From positions 1 through 31,578 of the forward strand of contig CACBGC010000004.1 in the NCBI GenBank assembly GCA_902538695.1: a stretch of DNA of 31,578 bases, given 5' to 3'. The stretch is from an uncultured Synechococcaceae cyanobacterium. Its GTDB lineage: Bacteria > Cyanobacteriota > Cyanobacteriia > PCC-6307 > Cyanobiaceae. Position 1 is the stretch's first letter, and every line of letters begins with the position of its first letter. This document shows positions 14,677-23,545 of this stretch, piece after piece. The notes below the pieces were generated by a model. That model was given only the letters and a program-made list of their open reading frames with translations. It ran no database searches and was not told the DNA's origin. Both the position numbers and the translations under genes were made by a program.

Positions 14677-16842
14677 TTAATTTAGGGGGGCTACGGGTGT
14701 TGGAGTAGGCTCGGGATAAGACATTCCACTGTTTTGGGATACTCCTCTCAAAGTAAGGTTAATTCTACCTCTACTATCAATTTCGCGAACTCTTACAGTT
14801 ACTTCATCACCTTGCCTTACAACATCTTCAACTCTCTCAACTCTAGCCTCGGATAGCTGTGAAATATGTACCATTCCCTCTTTCCCAGGAAGTATTTCAA
14901 CAAAAGCTCCTATTGGGATTATTCTTGTTACAACTCCTGAAAAAATTTCACCTTCATGAACTTTTCTAGTTAACCCTTCAATGATCTTTTGAGCTTCTTC
15001 TGCAGCTGCCCCATCGTGTGAAGCAATAGTTACAATTCCTCCATCTTCTATATCTATTTTTGTATTTGTTCTTTCTGTAATTCCTTTAATAGTTCTTCCC
15101 CCAGGTCCAATCACTGTTCCTATAAGCTCAGGATCAATTCTAAAGCTTAAAAGTCGAGGAGCATGAGGAGAAAGAGATTCTTGAGGTTTATCTATTGCTT
15201 CTTGCATCTTTTCTAGAATATGTAATCTTGCAGGACGCGCTTTTTTAATTGCATCAGAAATAATAGAGACTGGCAAACCTGTGATTTTCATATCCATTTG
15301 TAATGCAGTAATACCTTTATCAGTACCAGCAACTTTAAAATCCATGTCACCAAGAAAATCCTCAATACCTTGGATATCTGTAAGTATTCTTATTTCTTTA
15401 CCTTCCTTAATTAAACCCATTGCAGTTCCACTAACTAGAGCTTTTAAAGGAACCCCGGCATCTAATAAAGATAGAGTACTTCCACATACAGAACCCATTG
15501 AAGTTGACCCGTTGGAACTTAAAACTTCGCTAACTACTCTTAAAACATAGGGGAATGTTTCTTTCCCGGGCAGCACAGGGATTATTGCTCTTTCTGCGAG
15601 AGCGCCATGTCCAATTTCTCTTCTCCCAGGGGTTCTCATTGGCCTCGTTTCTCCAACAGAGTATGGGGGGAAATTATAGTGATGGAGGTAAGTTTTCTCA
15701 GTACTTGGATTAAGATCATCCATTTCTTGCGCATCACTGGGAGTCCCTAAAGTTGTTGTAGATAATACTTGGGTTAAGCCTCTTTGGAATAATGCAGAGC
15801 CATGAACTCTTTTTGGCAGAATTCCAGCAGATGCTGAAATTTTTCTCACTTCATCTAATTCACGTCCATCAACTCTTTTCCCATCATTAATGATTTGCGA
15901 CCTCATTAATTTCTTTGTAAGCTTCTTAAAGTCGGAACTTAATAATTTATCATTTTCTGAAAGAAGAACTTTTAATTGGTTTTCCTCTTTCAAAGATTCA
16001 ATTTTACCTTGCGTATCAACTTTTATTTTTTCTAGTTCAATATCTCTCTCCTCTTTGGAAAGATCAAATTTCTTTAAAACTAACTCAATTGGTTTTGTAC
16101 AATTTTTCTCTAAATAAGTGGGCAATGTTTTATTTTCTTCTGGCTCAGATGGCTTAATTTGCTTTATTCCCAAATCTTTTAGTAAATCTTCCTGAGATTT
16201 AATAAGCTCTGTAACTGCTTCATAACCAAAATCTATAGCTTCGATAGTATCTTGCTCTGATAATTGGTTGGCACCTGCCTCAATCATGACAATGCCGTCA
16301 GGTGAACCTGCAACAACAATGTCTAAATCTCCCTTCTCTATCTCTCTATAGCTTGGATTTAGAATGAAATCATCCCCTATGAGACCAACTCTAACTGCAG
16401 CCATTGGCCCATAAAATGGAATCTCACCAAGTAAAGTTGCTAGTGATGCCCCAGTAACAGCTAAAACATCTGCTGGAACTCTTTCATCTAAAGAAAGGCA
16501 AGAGGCAACTATTTGTATTTCATCTCTCATCCATGAAGGAAAAAGTGGTCTCATTGGCCTATCAATTAATCTTGCAATTAAAGTGGCTCTTTCTGGAGGG
16601 CGACCTTCTCTCCTCATGAACCCCCCTGGAATTCTTCCCGCAGCATATAGTTTCTCCTCATAGTCACATATCAGAGGCAGAAAGTCTGAAGAATCGTTTT
16701 TTGTTGTTTTTGTAGCTGTAACTAGTAGAGAAGTGTCACCACACTCAATCATTACTGATCCATTTGCTTGAGGAGCATATAGTCCTGTAGTTAGTCGTAT
16801 CTCTCGTCCGTCAAACGTGATCGACTTATTTTGTCCTTCCAC
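14677..16842 (-). CDS. pnp: Polyribonucleotide nucleotidyltransferase (PNPase)
   Basis: A 721-residue protein with the standard layout: a first RNase PH domain (from MEGQNKSITFDGREI), a helical linker, a second RNase PH domain (RVDGRELDEVR, DIQGIEDFLGDMDFKVAGT), a KH domain with IGPGGRTIKGI near residue 578, and an S1 domain (VVTRIIPIGAFVEILPGKEG) before a short Pro/Thr tail. It degrades RNA 3' to 5' by phosphorolysis and can add tails. The start is GTG at 16842, with weak upstream pairing. It is the last gene of the rpmH-pnp run but is separated from rpsN by 172 bp, room for its own promoter or leader. Confidence 0.97.
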   Translation of the reverse strand: MEGQNKSITFDGREIRLTTGLYAPQANGSVMIECGDTSLLVTATKTTKNDSSDFLPLICDYEEKLYAAGRIPGGFMRREGRPPERATLIARLIDRPMRPLFPSWMRDEIQIVASCLSLDERVPADVLAVTGASLATLLGEIPFYGPMAAVRVGLIGDDFILNPSYREIEKGDLDIVVAGSPDGIVMIEAGANQLSEQDTIEAIDFGYEAVTELIKSQEDLLKDLGIKQIKPSEPEENKTLPTYLEKNCTKPIELVLKKFDLSKEERDIELEKIKVDTQGKIESLKEENQLKVLLSENDKLLSSDFKKLTKKLMRSQIINDGKRVDGRELDEVRKISASAGILPKRVHGSALFQRGLTQVLSTTTLGTPSDAQEMDDLNPSTEKTYLHHYNFPPYSVGETRPMRTPGRREIGHGALAERAIIPVLPGKETFPYVLRVVSEVLSSNGSTSMGSVCGSTLSLLDAGVPLKALVSGTAMGLIKEGKEIRILTDIQGIEDFLGDMDFKVAGTDKGITALQMDMKITGLPVSIISDAIKKARPARLHILEKMQEAIDKPQESLSPHAPRLLSFRIDPELIGTVIGPGGRTIKGITERTNTKIDIEDGGIVTIASHDGAAAEEAQKIIEGLTRKVHEGEIFSGVVTRIIPIGAFVEILPGKEGMVHISQLSEARVERVEDVVRQGDEVTVRVREIDSRGRINLTLRGVSQNSGMSYPEPTPTPVAPLN

Positions 16843-17014
16843 TTTTTAAATTATAAATCTATACATAATTTATTCTTACATTTAATAGGGACATATTGAG
16901 TAAATTATTTAGATAAGCTATAAAATTTTTAAAAAAATCCAAAAAAACATTAATTTCTTTAGTTAATATCTATTTTTGAAAATTAAATATTTAATTTTAA
17001 GCTGTTAAAAATAT
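16843..17014. other. 172-bp spacer between rpsN and pnp
   Basis: This is the longest gene-free stretch in the window and is nearly all A and T. On the minus strand it would be the pnp leader. I found no convincing -35/-10 pair, strong hairpin or rho-independent terminator. PNPase leaders in other bacteria carry autoregulatory stem-loops, but nothing comparable is visible here by eye. Confidence 0.3.
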
Positions 17015-17317
17015 TTACCAACTTGATTTAACTAACCCAGGAAGTTCACCATTATGAGCTCTTTGCCTTAATTGATTTCTGCAAAGACCAAAATCTCTAT
17101 ATACTCCTCTAGGTTTACCAGTTGCCCAACACCTATTTCTTACTCTATTTGGTGCTGAGTTTCTTGGCAAACCTTGAATCTTTCTATGAATTTCTAACCT
17201 CTCCATTGGATCTTTTGCGGCATTAAATTCATCTAATAATGATTTCCTTTTTGCAGCATATTTTTTCACAAGTTTTTTGCGTTTAACTTCTCTCGCAATC
17301 ATGGACTTTTTTGCCAT
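17015..17317 (-). CDS. rpsN: 30S ribosomal protein S14
   Basis: A 100-residue protein of the long (zinc-free) S14 type. MAKKSMIAREVKR starts it, and RNRCWATGKPRGVYRDFGLC followed by RNQLRQRA and PGLVKSSW ends it; these are the conserved S14 motifs. Only single Cys residues are present, not a CxxC pair, so it is not the zinc-binding form. S14 sits in the head of the small subunit near helix 34. AGAAG about 10 nt before the ATG is a reasonable ribosome binding site. It stands outside the main ribosomal protein operon, between rseP and pnp, as in other cyanobacteria. Confidence 0.97.
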   Translation of the reverse strand: MAKKSMIAREVKRKKLVKKYAAKRKSLLDEFNAAKDPMERLEIHRKIQGLPRNSAPNRVRNRCWATGKPRGVYRDFGLCRNQLRQRAHNGELPGLVKSSW

Positions 17318-17340
17318 TTAATATCTTCTTATGACTACAT

Positions 17341-17346
17341 ATTATA
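17341..17346 (-). promoter_or_regulatory. Candidate -10 box of rpsN
   Basis: A perfect TATAAT on the minus strand, 23 bp before the rpsN ATG, would give a leader of about 17 nt that includes the AGAAG site. No TTG-type -35 box is found 16-18 bp upstream, so the call is uncertain. Confidence 0.4.
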
Positions 17347-17379
17347 TTAACAGCTTAGAGAACAGTTTTTAAAATTTAT

Positions 17380-18459
17380 TTATTGGTTTAATAATTTTTG
17401 TACGATTAATAGTTGGCTAGTATCTCTGATAATGAGCAGAACACTTAGTCCGACTAAAAGAAAGAAACTTGATTGAGTAACAACCATTTGTAATTTACCT
17501 GGTACAGGTTTTCCCCTTAACCCCTCAATTAAAGTGAAAACAAGTTGTCCTCCATCCAGCAATGGCAAAGGTAAGGAATTAAGTACTGCTAAATTAATAG
17601 AAATTAAAGCTGCAAATAATAAAATCCCTGTTCCTCCTTGTTGTGATAGTTGAGCTCCAATTTCAACAATCTTAACTGGCCCACTTAATTGCTGAGCTGT
17701 TGAGGAAAAATTTGTTATGAGTCCTTTATAGCCCTGGATTGTTTTTACTAAAAGTGATGAAAACTCACGGTTGGTATATTGAAAAAGTTCAAAAATGTTT
17801 TTTGTCTTTTTGGTTTCTTTTCTTATATTCGGTTGTAATTGAGCACCTATTGTTCCTTTCCCCTCAACATTCTTTGGTATCAAAATTAAATCTTTGAATA
17901 TCCCATTTCTTTCGATTTTTATTGAAATTGGTTCATCTGAAGAATTTTGAATCTTTTTTACTAAAGTAGAAACAGCTTGATCTCCAATACCTAAAGTACT
18001 ATCTTCAATCTCTATTATTTTATCCCCAGACTCTAAGCCAGCTAGGGAAGCAGCCTTATTAGGTTGAGTCGCTAGAACTAAAATACCTGGCTCCGGATCA
18101 AATGGAATCCCAGCAGTAGTTACATTAAAAATTAAAATTGTGTAAGCAAGTAGTAAGTTAGCGAACACTCCAGCAGAAATAACAATAACTCTCTGAAATA
18201 TCGGTCTATTTTTTAAAAGATTTGGATCTTTAGGGTCAATATTATTTAATTCTTCATCAGGGAAGGATACAAAACCTCCGAGAGGAAATGCTCTGAATGA
18301 ATAAGTGATATCTTTAAGTTTTTTTTGAATTATTGCGGGCCCAAAGCCAATTGAAAATCCATCAACGTAAATACCTTGTAAAATTGCTGCGAGAAAATGC
18401 CCCATCTCATGAAAAAATATGAGAAATCCAAGTACTGTTATTGAAGTTAAAACATTCAT
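17380..18459 (-). CDS. rseP: Site-2 protease (RseP/MlcL-type membrane metalloprotease)
   Basis: A 359-residue membrane protein. FFHEMGHFLA holds the zinc-binding HEMGH at residues 17-21 in the first membrane segment. A single PDZ domain follows (about 125-200, with KAASLAGLESGDKIIEI), then two C-terminal membrane segments. LNSLPLPLLDGGQLVF is the second conserved motif supplying the third ligand Asp. The family cuts membrane-bound anti-sigma factors and cleared signal peptides within the bilayer. One PDZ domain, not two as in E. coli RseP, is usual for cyanobacteria. It starts 9 bp after serS, so they are co-transcribed. The substrate in this organism is unknown. Confidence 0.93.
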   Translation of the reverse strand: MNVLTSITVLGFLIFFHEMGHFLAAILQGIYVDGFSIGFGPAIIQKKLKDITYSFRAFPLGGFVSFPDEELNNIDPKDPNLLKNRPIFQRVIVISAGVFANLLLAYTILIFNVTTAGIPFDPEPGILVLATQPNKAASLAGLESGDKIIEIEDSTLGIGDQAVSTLVKKIQNSSDEPISIKIERNGIFKDLILIPKNVEGKGTIGAQLQPNIRKETKKTKNIFELFQYTNREFSSLLVKTIQGYKGLITNFSSTAQQLSGPVKIVEIGAQLSQQGGTGILLFAALISINLAVLNSLPLPLLDGGQLVFTLIEGLRGKPVPGKLQMVVTQSSFFLLVGLSVLLIIRDTSQLLIVQKLLNQ

Positions 18460-18468
18460 TATTTTATA

Positions 18469-19746
18469 TTAAGCAGTTTTTAAAAAATTTGATCCAAAAT
18501 ATGGAACAAGAGCATCTGGAATCTTAACGCTACCATCTGTTTGTTGGCCATTCTCAAGAATCGCGGCCATTGTTCTTCCAACTGCAAGCCCACTGCCATT
18601 TAAGGTATGTAAATAAATATTTTTTTTATCAATTTTTGATCTTATTGATGATCTACGTGCTTGAAAGTCAAGGCAATTACTGCAACTTGAAATTTCTCGA
18701 TAACATTTACTACTGGGAAGCCAGACTTCAAGATCAAAAGTTCTACTGGAGGAAAAGCCTAAGTCTCCCGTACAAATATCTACTAATCTATACGGCAAGT
18801 TGAGCTTTTTTAAAATGCTTTCAGCATCAGAAGTAATCTTTTTATGAGCTTCTAATGATTTACTTGGGTCACAAAACCAATAGAGCTCAACCTTATTAAA
18901 TTGATGAAGTCTTATTAAACCTTTAGTATCCCTTCCATAACTTCCAGCTTCTCTCCTGAAACATGGACTATATGCAACATACTTAATAGGTAAATGTTTG
19001 GGATCAATAATCTCATTTCTATGAAAAGCAGTTAGTGGAACTTCAGATGTAGGAGAAAGCCATAGATCGTCATTGGAACACTTAAAACTTTCGTTTGAAA
19101 ATTTAGGTAATTGACCAGAACCTGTAAGACTTTCTGAATTTACTAAAGCTGGAGGCATCAACTCTACATAACCATTTTTAGTATGCATGTCGAGCATGAA
19201 ATTTATTAAGGCTCTCTCTAATCTGGCACCATTACCAATGAGTGTAATAAAACGACTTTTTGATATTTTTGTAGATTTTATAGAGTCAAATATGTTGAGG
19301 CTCTCACCTATTTCCCAGTGAGATTTAAGATTATCTTTGATAACGGGTACTCCCCAAGTTTTTATTTGTAAATTATCACTTTCATCTTTTCCAATAGGTG
19401 CATCTTTGCTGGGGAAATTCGGTAAATTATAAATCTCATCATCTACTTGTTTATCTAATATTCTTTGCTTCTCTTCAAGTCCAGAAATTTTAATTCTGTA
19501 TTCATTTCCCTTTTTCTTTAAGTCATTTAGTTCTTGTGAATTATTATTTTTTGATTTACCAATCACTTGGCCGATTAATTTGCTTAATTTTTTACTCTCG
19601 GATTGGAGACTGGATATTTCTATGTCAATTTCTTTTTTCTTAAGAGTTAATTCGTGTATGTGAGATATGTTATAAACTTTTCCTCTTAAAGATAAATTCT
19701 CTTCAACAGATGTTGGATTTTCTCTTATTAATTTTTGATCTAACAC
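18469..19746 (-). CDS. serS: Seryl-tRNA synthetase
   Basis: A 425-residue class II synthetase. A long N-terminal coiled-coil arm (about residues 25-105, Lys/Glu/Leu rich) binds the tRNA long variable arm. Motif 2 is FRREAGSYGRDTKGLIRLHQ (about 262-281) and motif 3 is NGSGLAVGRTMAAILE (about 383-398); LWLSPTSEVPLT lies between. It charges tRNA-Ser with serine. The start is GTG at 19746, giving the standard N-terminus LDQKLIRENP. It has 125 bp to the upstream Ycf46-like gene, an AT-rich spacer where a separate promoter could lie, and 9 bp to rseP downstream. Confidence 0.97.
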   Translation of the reverse strand: MLDQKLIRENPTSVEENLSLRGKVYNISHIHELTLKKKEIDIEISSLQSESKKLSKLIGQVIGKSKNNNSQELNDLKKKGNEYRIKISGLEEKQRILDKQVDDEIYNLPNFPSKDAPIGKDESDNLQIKTWGVPVIKDNLKSHWEIGESLNIFDSIKSTKISKSRFITLIGNGARLERALINFMLDMHTKNGYVELMPPALVNSESLTGSGQLPKFSNESFKCSNDDLWLSPTSEVPLTAFHRNEIIDPKHLPIKYVAYSPCFRREAGSYGRDTKGLIRLHQFNKVELYWFCDPSKSLEAHKKITSDAESILKKLNLPYRLVDICTGDLGFSSSRTFDLEVWLPSSKCYREISSCSNCLDFQARRSSIRSKIDKKNIYLHTLNGSGLAVGRTMAAILENGQQTDGSVKIPDALVPYFGSNFLKTA

Positions 19747-19871
19747 TCTTTTTTTTTTTATACATTAATTAAGATAGTTAATATCAATTCATTATTTGGG
19801 TTTTTTGGTTTAAAAATTAACTAAATTAATGATTCCTAACTTATAAGATATTTAAAAAAATCAAATTTAGT

Positions 19872-21338
19872 TCACGAAGCAGATCGGGCCCGTCCCGTTG
19901 ATGACCATTCTTTCAGTAAATCAATTTGCTCTTTAGCTGTTCTTGATAAGGGAACTAATTCAGAAACTGCCTTTATTAAATCTTTCTCCATAAGCTCTCT
20001 ATTTTCAGAGAATGAAATATGCATCCCCTCTATAACAGCTTGTTCAAGTTCTGCCCCAGAGAATCCATTTGTCCTATCAATGATAGTAGATAGAGGAAAA
20101 CTGTAACTTGGTCTTCTTTTTTTTAAGTGTAAATCCAAAATACTTAATCTTTCTTCAGAATTTGGTAAGTCAAGAAAAAAGATCTCATCAAACCTTCCTT
20201 TCCTTAGTAATTCAGCAGGAAGCTTATCTATAGCATTAGCGGTAGCAATGACAAATACGGCTGATTCTTTTTCAGCCATCCAAGTAAGCAAACTTGCCAA
20301 AACTCTTTGACTTGTTCCTCCATCACTTCTAGCATCGCCACCAAAGCCCTTGTCAATTTCATCGATCCAAAGGATACATGGAGACATCGCCTCAGCTCTT
20401 GATATTGTTTCTCTCGTCCTTGCTTCGCTTGAACCAACAAGGCTAGAAAATAGTCTTCCAACATCTAACTTAAGTAATGGCATCGACCAACTCTTAGAAA
20501 TTGATTTTGCTGTAAGCGATTTCCCTGTTCCTTGCGCTCCAACGAGTAAAACTCCCTTGGGAATAGGTAATCCATAATCTCTAGCTTCTTTAGAAAACGC
20601 CCTGTATCTTTGATTGAGCCAAACTTTTAAAACATCTAAACCACCAATATCATCTTGACTTGATTTAGCTTCGAAAAATTCTAAAATTTCACTTCTGGCG
20701 ATCACTTGTTTTTTCTCTTCAAGAATATCTTTAATATCTTCTTTGCTTATTTTCCCTCTTTGAGCAAGTGCCTTTGCAGTGACTTGCTTTACTTTTATTT
20801 CGGTAAGTCCACTTGAGGCTATAGAAAGTTCGTTTAAGTCTTGTTCCTCAAGATTTGAATTGGTATTAATGGCAATTTTTTTTATTAGATTTTTCAATTC
20901 TTTTTGATCAGGTAAAGGTAGATTTATAATTGTCATTAATTCATCTAGCTCTTCTGATGATGGAAATAAATGAGAACTGATAATTAAATTATGACTAGTT
21001 TTCTTAAGCATTGAAGATAATTCTTTAATAGTTCTATTGATAGATGGATCATCATAAAATTTATGAAAATCTTTTACCAACAAAACAATTGAGACTTCAG
21101 AACTTTGTTCTTTAAGCCAATTAAGAACTCCTAGCGGATTGTTAGAAAATTTACCTTCTTCATTTATTAATCCTTTTAAGCCGCTAACGCAATCCCAGCA
21201 AATGAATCTTTTTATATTTAATCTTTCACAAGAGGAATTGATTAATTTTTCTAATCTTTCCTCTTCTTTAGTTCTGATCCAAATTAATGAGGTTCTTGAT
21301 TTTATGAGTAATTCTAAATTTCTACACCAAGAATTCAT
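19872..21338 (-). CDS. Ycf46-like AAA+ ATPase
   Basis: A 488-residue protein. The N-terminal half (1-210) resembles a degenerate AAA module: it has a Walker-B-like strand VSIVLLVKDFHKF but no P-loop. The C-terminal AAA module has Walker A GAQGTGKS (267-274), Walker B CILWIDEID (321-329), pore-side and sensor residues including VFVIATANAID, and an Arg-finger region ELLRKGRFDEIF. This is the arrangement of Ycf46, found in cyanobacteria and red-algal plastids and linked in cyanobacteria to growth under low CO2. It starts 15 bp after yidC, in the same operon. Its substrate is unknown. The C-terminus ends SSTGRARSAS. Confidence 0.88.
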   Translation of the reverse strand: MNSWCRNLELLIKSRTSLIWIRTKEEERLEKLINSSCERLNIKRFICWDCVSGLKGLINEEGKFSNNPLGVLNWLKEQSSEVSIVLLVKDFHKFYDDPSINRTIKELSSMLKKTSHNLIISSHLFPSSEELDELMTIINLPLPDQKELKNLIKKIAINTNSNLEEQDLNELSIASSGLTEIKVKQVTAKALAQRGKISKEDIKDILEEKKQVIARSEILEFFEAKSSQDDIGGLDVLKVWLNQRYRAFSKEARDYGLPIPKGVLLVGAQGTGKSLTAKSISKSWSMPLLKLDVGRLFSSLVGSSEARTRETISRAEAMSPCILWIDEIDKGFGGDARSDGGTSQRVLASLLTWMAEKESAVFVIATANAIDKLPAELLRKGRFDEIFFLDLPNSEERLSILDLHLKKRRPSYSFPLSTIIDRTNGFSGAELEQAVIEGMHISFSENRELMEKDLIKAVSELVPLSRTAKEQIDLLKEWSSTGRARSAS

Positions 21339-21353
21339 TACTTAAGATTCAAA

Positions 21354-22496
21354 CTATTTTTTACTGTTAGGTTCAAAAGGTAATCTTTTATCTGAGATAG
21401 TTGAAGCAGAAGTTGTTATTACTTCATTTTTGGCTAATAATTGCTGATCCAAAATTTTCTGTAAATTCTCAGGAAGGGCTTCTTTATTAAGCAGAAAAGT
21501 CTGAAATGCCTGGAATATATTAGCTACAACCATATAAAGTAAAACTCCTGCGGGTAGTGGGAAAAACAGAAACATTCCGGTAATCATGATTGGTGTAATT
21601 TTGTTTGCTGTTGATTGCTGCGGATTTGCAGGCATCCCCTGACCAGATAAAACTTGAGAAAGAAGTAGGGTTAAACCGAAGGCACCTACTAATGCTGCAA
21701 TATCCCAATTAATTGCCCCATCTACATAAAAACCAACTTGCCCAAGAGCTTTAATAAAAAGAAAACCACTTTTAGCAGCTAGACCAGGGATTTTTGCCTC
21801 AATTGTTGCGTCACCAGGTTTAATTCCTGTTACTGTACCGTCTTGGGAAACTTTAAGATATTCGGACCCTTTAGAAACCTTCCAAGTTGGGAGAAATTTT
21901 GATCCATTGTCATATTTAGACAAAACTTCCGAATAACTATTACCGTTTGTAGTTTGTAAGTTTATTTTTAGGGACTCTTCTGTTCCTAATTTTGTTCCAT
22001 TTGAGATGGTAGCAATTACAGGGAAATGTGATTTTTCTGTAATAAAAATGGAGTGTCTTGGAGATTTGTAGGGTTTTGGATCAATAGCTGCTACTTGATC
22101 TTGTGGAATAACCTTGAGATTTATGTTGTAGGGAACATCAGCAAACGGTGAACCTCTTAAGGTTGCAAATAATGCAAATAGGACGGGCATTTGTACAATC
22201 AATGGAAGGCAACCTGCTAGAGGACTACCAAACTCATTCATTAGTTTTCCTAATTCTTCTTGCTGTTTCTTTGGATCACCTGAAAACTTAGATTTTATTT
22301 CTGCTTGCCTTTTTTGCATTACTGGTTGAGCAATCTTCATCCTTCTAGCGCTCCTAATGGAACCAGCGCTTAGAGGGAAAAGTGCAATTCTAATTACGAC
22401 TGTTAATGCAACAATCGCTAAACCATAACTAGGGACTAAACCGTAGAAAAAATCTAGAATAGGGATAAGTAATTTTTCAGAGATGAACCCTATCAC
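21354..22496 (-). CDS. yidC: Membrane protein insertase YidC with Ig-like insert
   Basis: A 380-residue YidC/Oxa1/Alb3 protein. SYGLAIVALTVVIRIALFPL (about 23-42) is core segment 1 with the conserved Arg36. The cytoplasmic hairpin is about 45-92, and LPLIVQMPVLFALFATLRGSPFAD is core segment 2. Segments near 262-283 and 312-340 complete the core. It inserts proteins into the plasma and thylakoid membranes. Between segments 2 and 3, residues about 163-247 form an extra domain, with WKVSKGSEYLKVSQ followed by DGTVTGIKPGDATIEA resembling a bacterial Ig-like (BIG2) domain. GTG start at 22496. It lies 72 bp after the PH-domain gene and 15 bp before ycf46. Confidence 0.95.
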   Translation of the reverse strand: MIGFISEKLLIPILDFFYGLVPSYGLAIVALTVVIRIALFPLSAGSIRSARRMKIAQPVMQKRQAEIKSKFSGDPKKQQEELGKLMNEFGSPLAGCLPLIVQMPVLFALFATLRGSPFADVPYNINLKVIPQDQVAAIDPKPYKSPRHSIFITEKSHFPVIATISNGTKLGTEESLKINLQTTNGNSYSEVLSKYDNGSKFLPTWKVSKGSEYLKVSQDGTVTGIKPGDATIEAKIPGLAAKSGFLFIKALGQVGFYVDGAINWDIAALVGAFGLTLLLSQVLSGQGMPANPQQSTANKITPIMITGMFLFFPLPAGVLLYMVVANIFQAFQTFLLNKEALPENLQKILDQQLLAKNEVITTSASTISDKRLPFEPNSKK

Positions 22497-22568
22497 GATA
22501 TTAAAAAGAGTGTAATTTTATTAGACATTTTATTTTACAGGAAAATAAGGTTTTTGTAATTAATTCAT

Positions 22569-22982
22569 TTAGGATTTAGTAGCAAAACCCTCTACCTCGT
22601 TGAGGTTAAGGATTTGTGATCGTTTATTTATGTTTTCTTCAATAAACTTTTGTTTTTCTCTGAATAGAGGTAATGATTTCATTTCTACCTTTGATCCGTC
22701 ATTAAGGATAAGAACCATATCCCCATATGAACCGAATCCCCTAGGAATAGATCTGATTTCTTCAATGTTACTTAATGAAACTTGAGTTTTGTTTTTACCA
22801 AACCATCCACCATCTATTGTAATTCTTTTGTTTGTGATTGTATACCTTAACCACAATGCTCTAACAATTGCTGCAAAGGTAAAAGGTAATCCAAGAATGG
22901 TTATACCTGCAAGTAGATTTATAATTAAATCACTTTTTGCTGGACCACCTTCATAAAAGGTTTCTTCATTCATGTTAATCAT
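22569..22982 (-). CDS. Bacterial PH-domain (DUF304-type) membrane protein
   Basis: A 137-residue protein. One or two membrane segments (about residues 17-45) are followed by a bPH2-like domain: LRYTITNKRITIDGGWFGKN, VSLSNIEEIRSIPRGFGSYG and GSKVEMKSLP are the typical strands. Such proteins are membrane-anchored and of unknown biochemical role. ATG at 22982 overlaps the rnpA stop by 4 bp (ATGA), so translation is coupled. A second Met at residue 4 is possible. It occupies the position between rnpA and yidC that yidD fills in many bacteria. Conserved placement suggests a link to membrane protein insertion, but that is inference. Confidence 0.85.
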   Translation of the reverse strand: MINMNEETFYEGGPAKSDLIINLLAGITILGLPFTFAAIVRALWLRYTITNKRITIDGGWFGKNKTQVSLSNIEEIRSIPRGFGSYGDMVLILNDGSKVEMKSLPLFREKQKFIEENINKRSQILNLNEVEGFATKS

Positions 22983-23365
22983 TTGATTAGATGAGATTTG
23001 AACATTAAGTTTTGAAATTCTTCCAAAAGTCTGCTTTTATCATTGCAGAAATCTCCAAATTTAAGGTTAACAAGTAACCAATATGGTTTGTGGTTATTAA
23101 TTTTTTGAATGTTTTTTATTAACCACTCTTGAAGGATTCTCCTTATTTTATTTCTTTCTACGGCTTTTTTTGAGACTTTTTTACTAATAGCAATTGCAAC
23201 CCTAAATTTGTTTGAAGTATTTGTGAGTTTATGAGTTAAGAGGATTTCTGGATTTGATCTAGCAACTTTAAATGTCATTAATTTCCCATAATATGTTGTG
23301 GAATTATTATGAATATACTTAAAAGTCCTATGACCTTTTAAACGCATCTCCTTAGGTAAGGCCAT
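22979..23365 (-). CDS. rnpA: Ribonuclease P protein component
   Basis: A 128-residue basic protein of normal length. MALPKEMRLKGHRTFKYIHN is the cyanobacterial start. FRVAIAISKKVSKKAVERNK plus the following IRRILQEW is the RNR-containing central helix that contacts pre-tRNA leader and RNase P RNA. It is the protein partner of rnpB RNA in tRNA 5'-end maturation. It starts 12 bp downstream of rpmH, the universal arrangement. An AAGGAG directly before Met7 has no spacing to that Met, so the first ATG is kept. Confidence 0.95.
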   Translation of the reverse strand: MALPKEMRLKGHRTFKYIHNNSTTYYGKLMTFKVARSNPEILLTHKLTNTSNKFRVAIAISKKVSKKAVERNKIRRILQEWLIKNIQKINNHKPYWLLVNLKFGDFCNDKSRLLEEFQNLMFKSHLIK

Positions 23366-23377
23366 TAAAATTACAAG

Positions 23378-23515
23378 TTATACAGCTATTCTCTCTCTAC
23401 CTTTTTGTCTTCTGCTTTTAATAACTCTTCTCCCAGTATGAGAACGCATTCTCACTCTAAAACCAGATACACGTTTTCTTTTTCTTGAAGTTCCGCCAAA
23501 AGTTCTTTTAGTCAT
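23378..23515 (-). CDS. rpmH: 50S ribosomal protein L34
   Basis: A 45-codon gene whose translation begins [19 protein letters not shown] and includes [20 protein letters not shown], the invariant L34 core; it ends RIAV. L34 binds 23S rRNA in the large subunit. AAGGA (23531-23527) lies 11 bp before the ATG as a ribosome binding site. It is first in the rpmH-rnpA-PH-yidC run; a weak TATAGT box (23561-23556) inside the end of the upstream gene may be its -10. The +4 residue pattern GGTSRKRKR is the cyanobacterial form. Confidence 0.97.
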
Positions 23516-23545
23516 TTGTTTAATTATCCTTATTTAATTTATCAT

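Noticed and set aside
19872..21345. Frames antisense or shifted within the Ycf46-like gene (20228-20464, 20350-20577, 21139-21345)
   Set aside because: They overlap a full-length AAA ATPase with intact Walker motifs and have no family resemblance.
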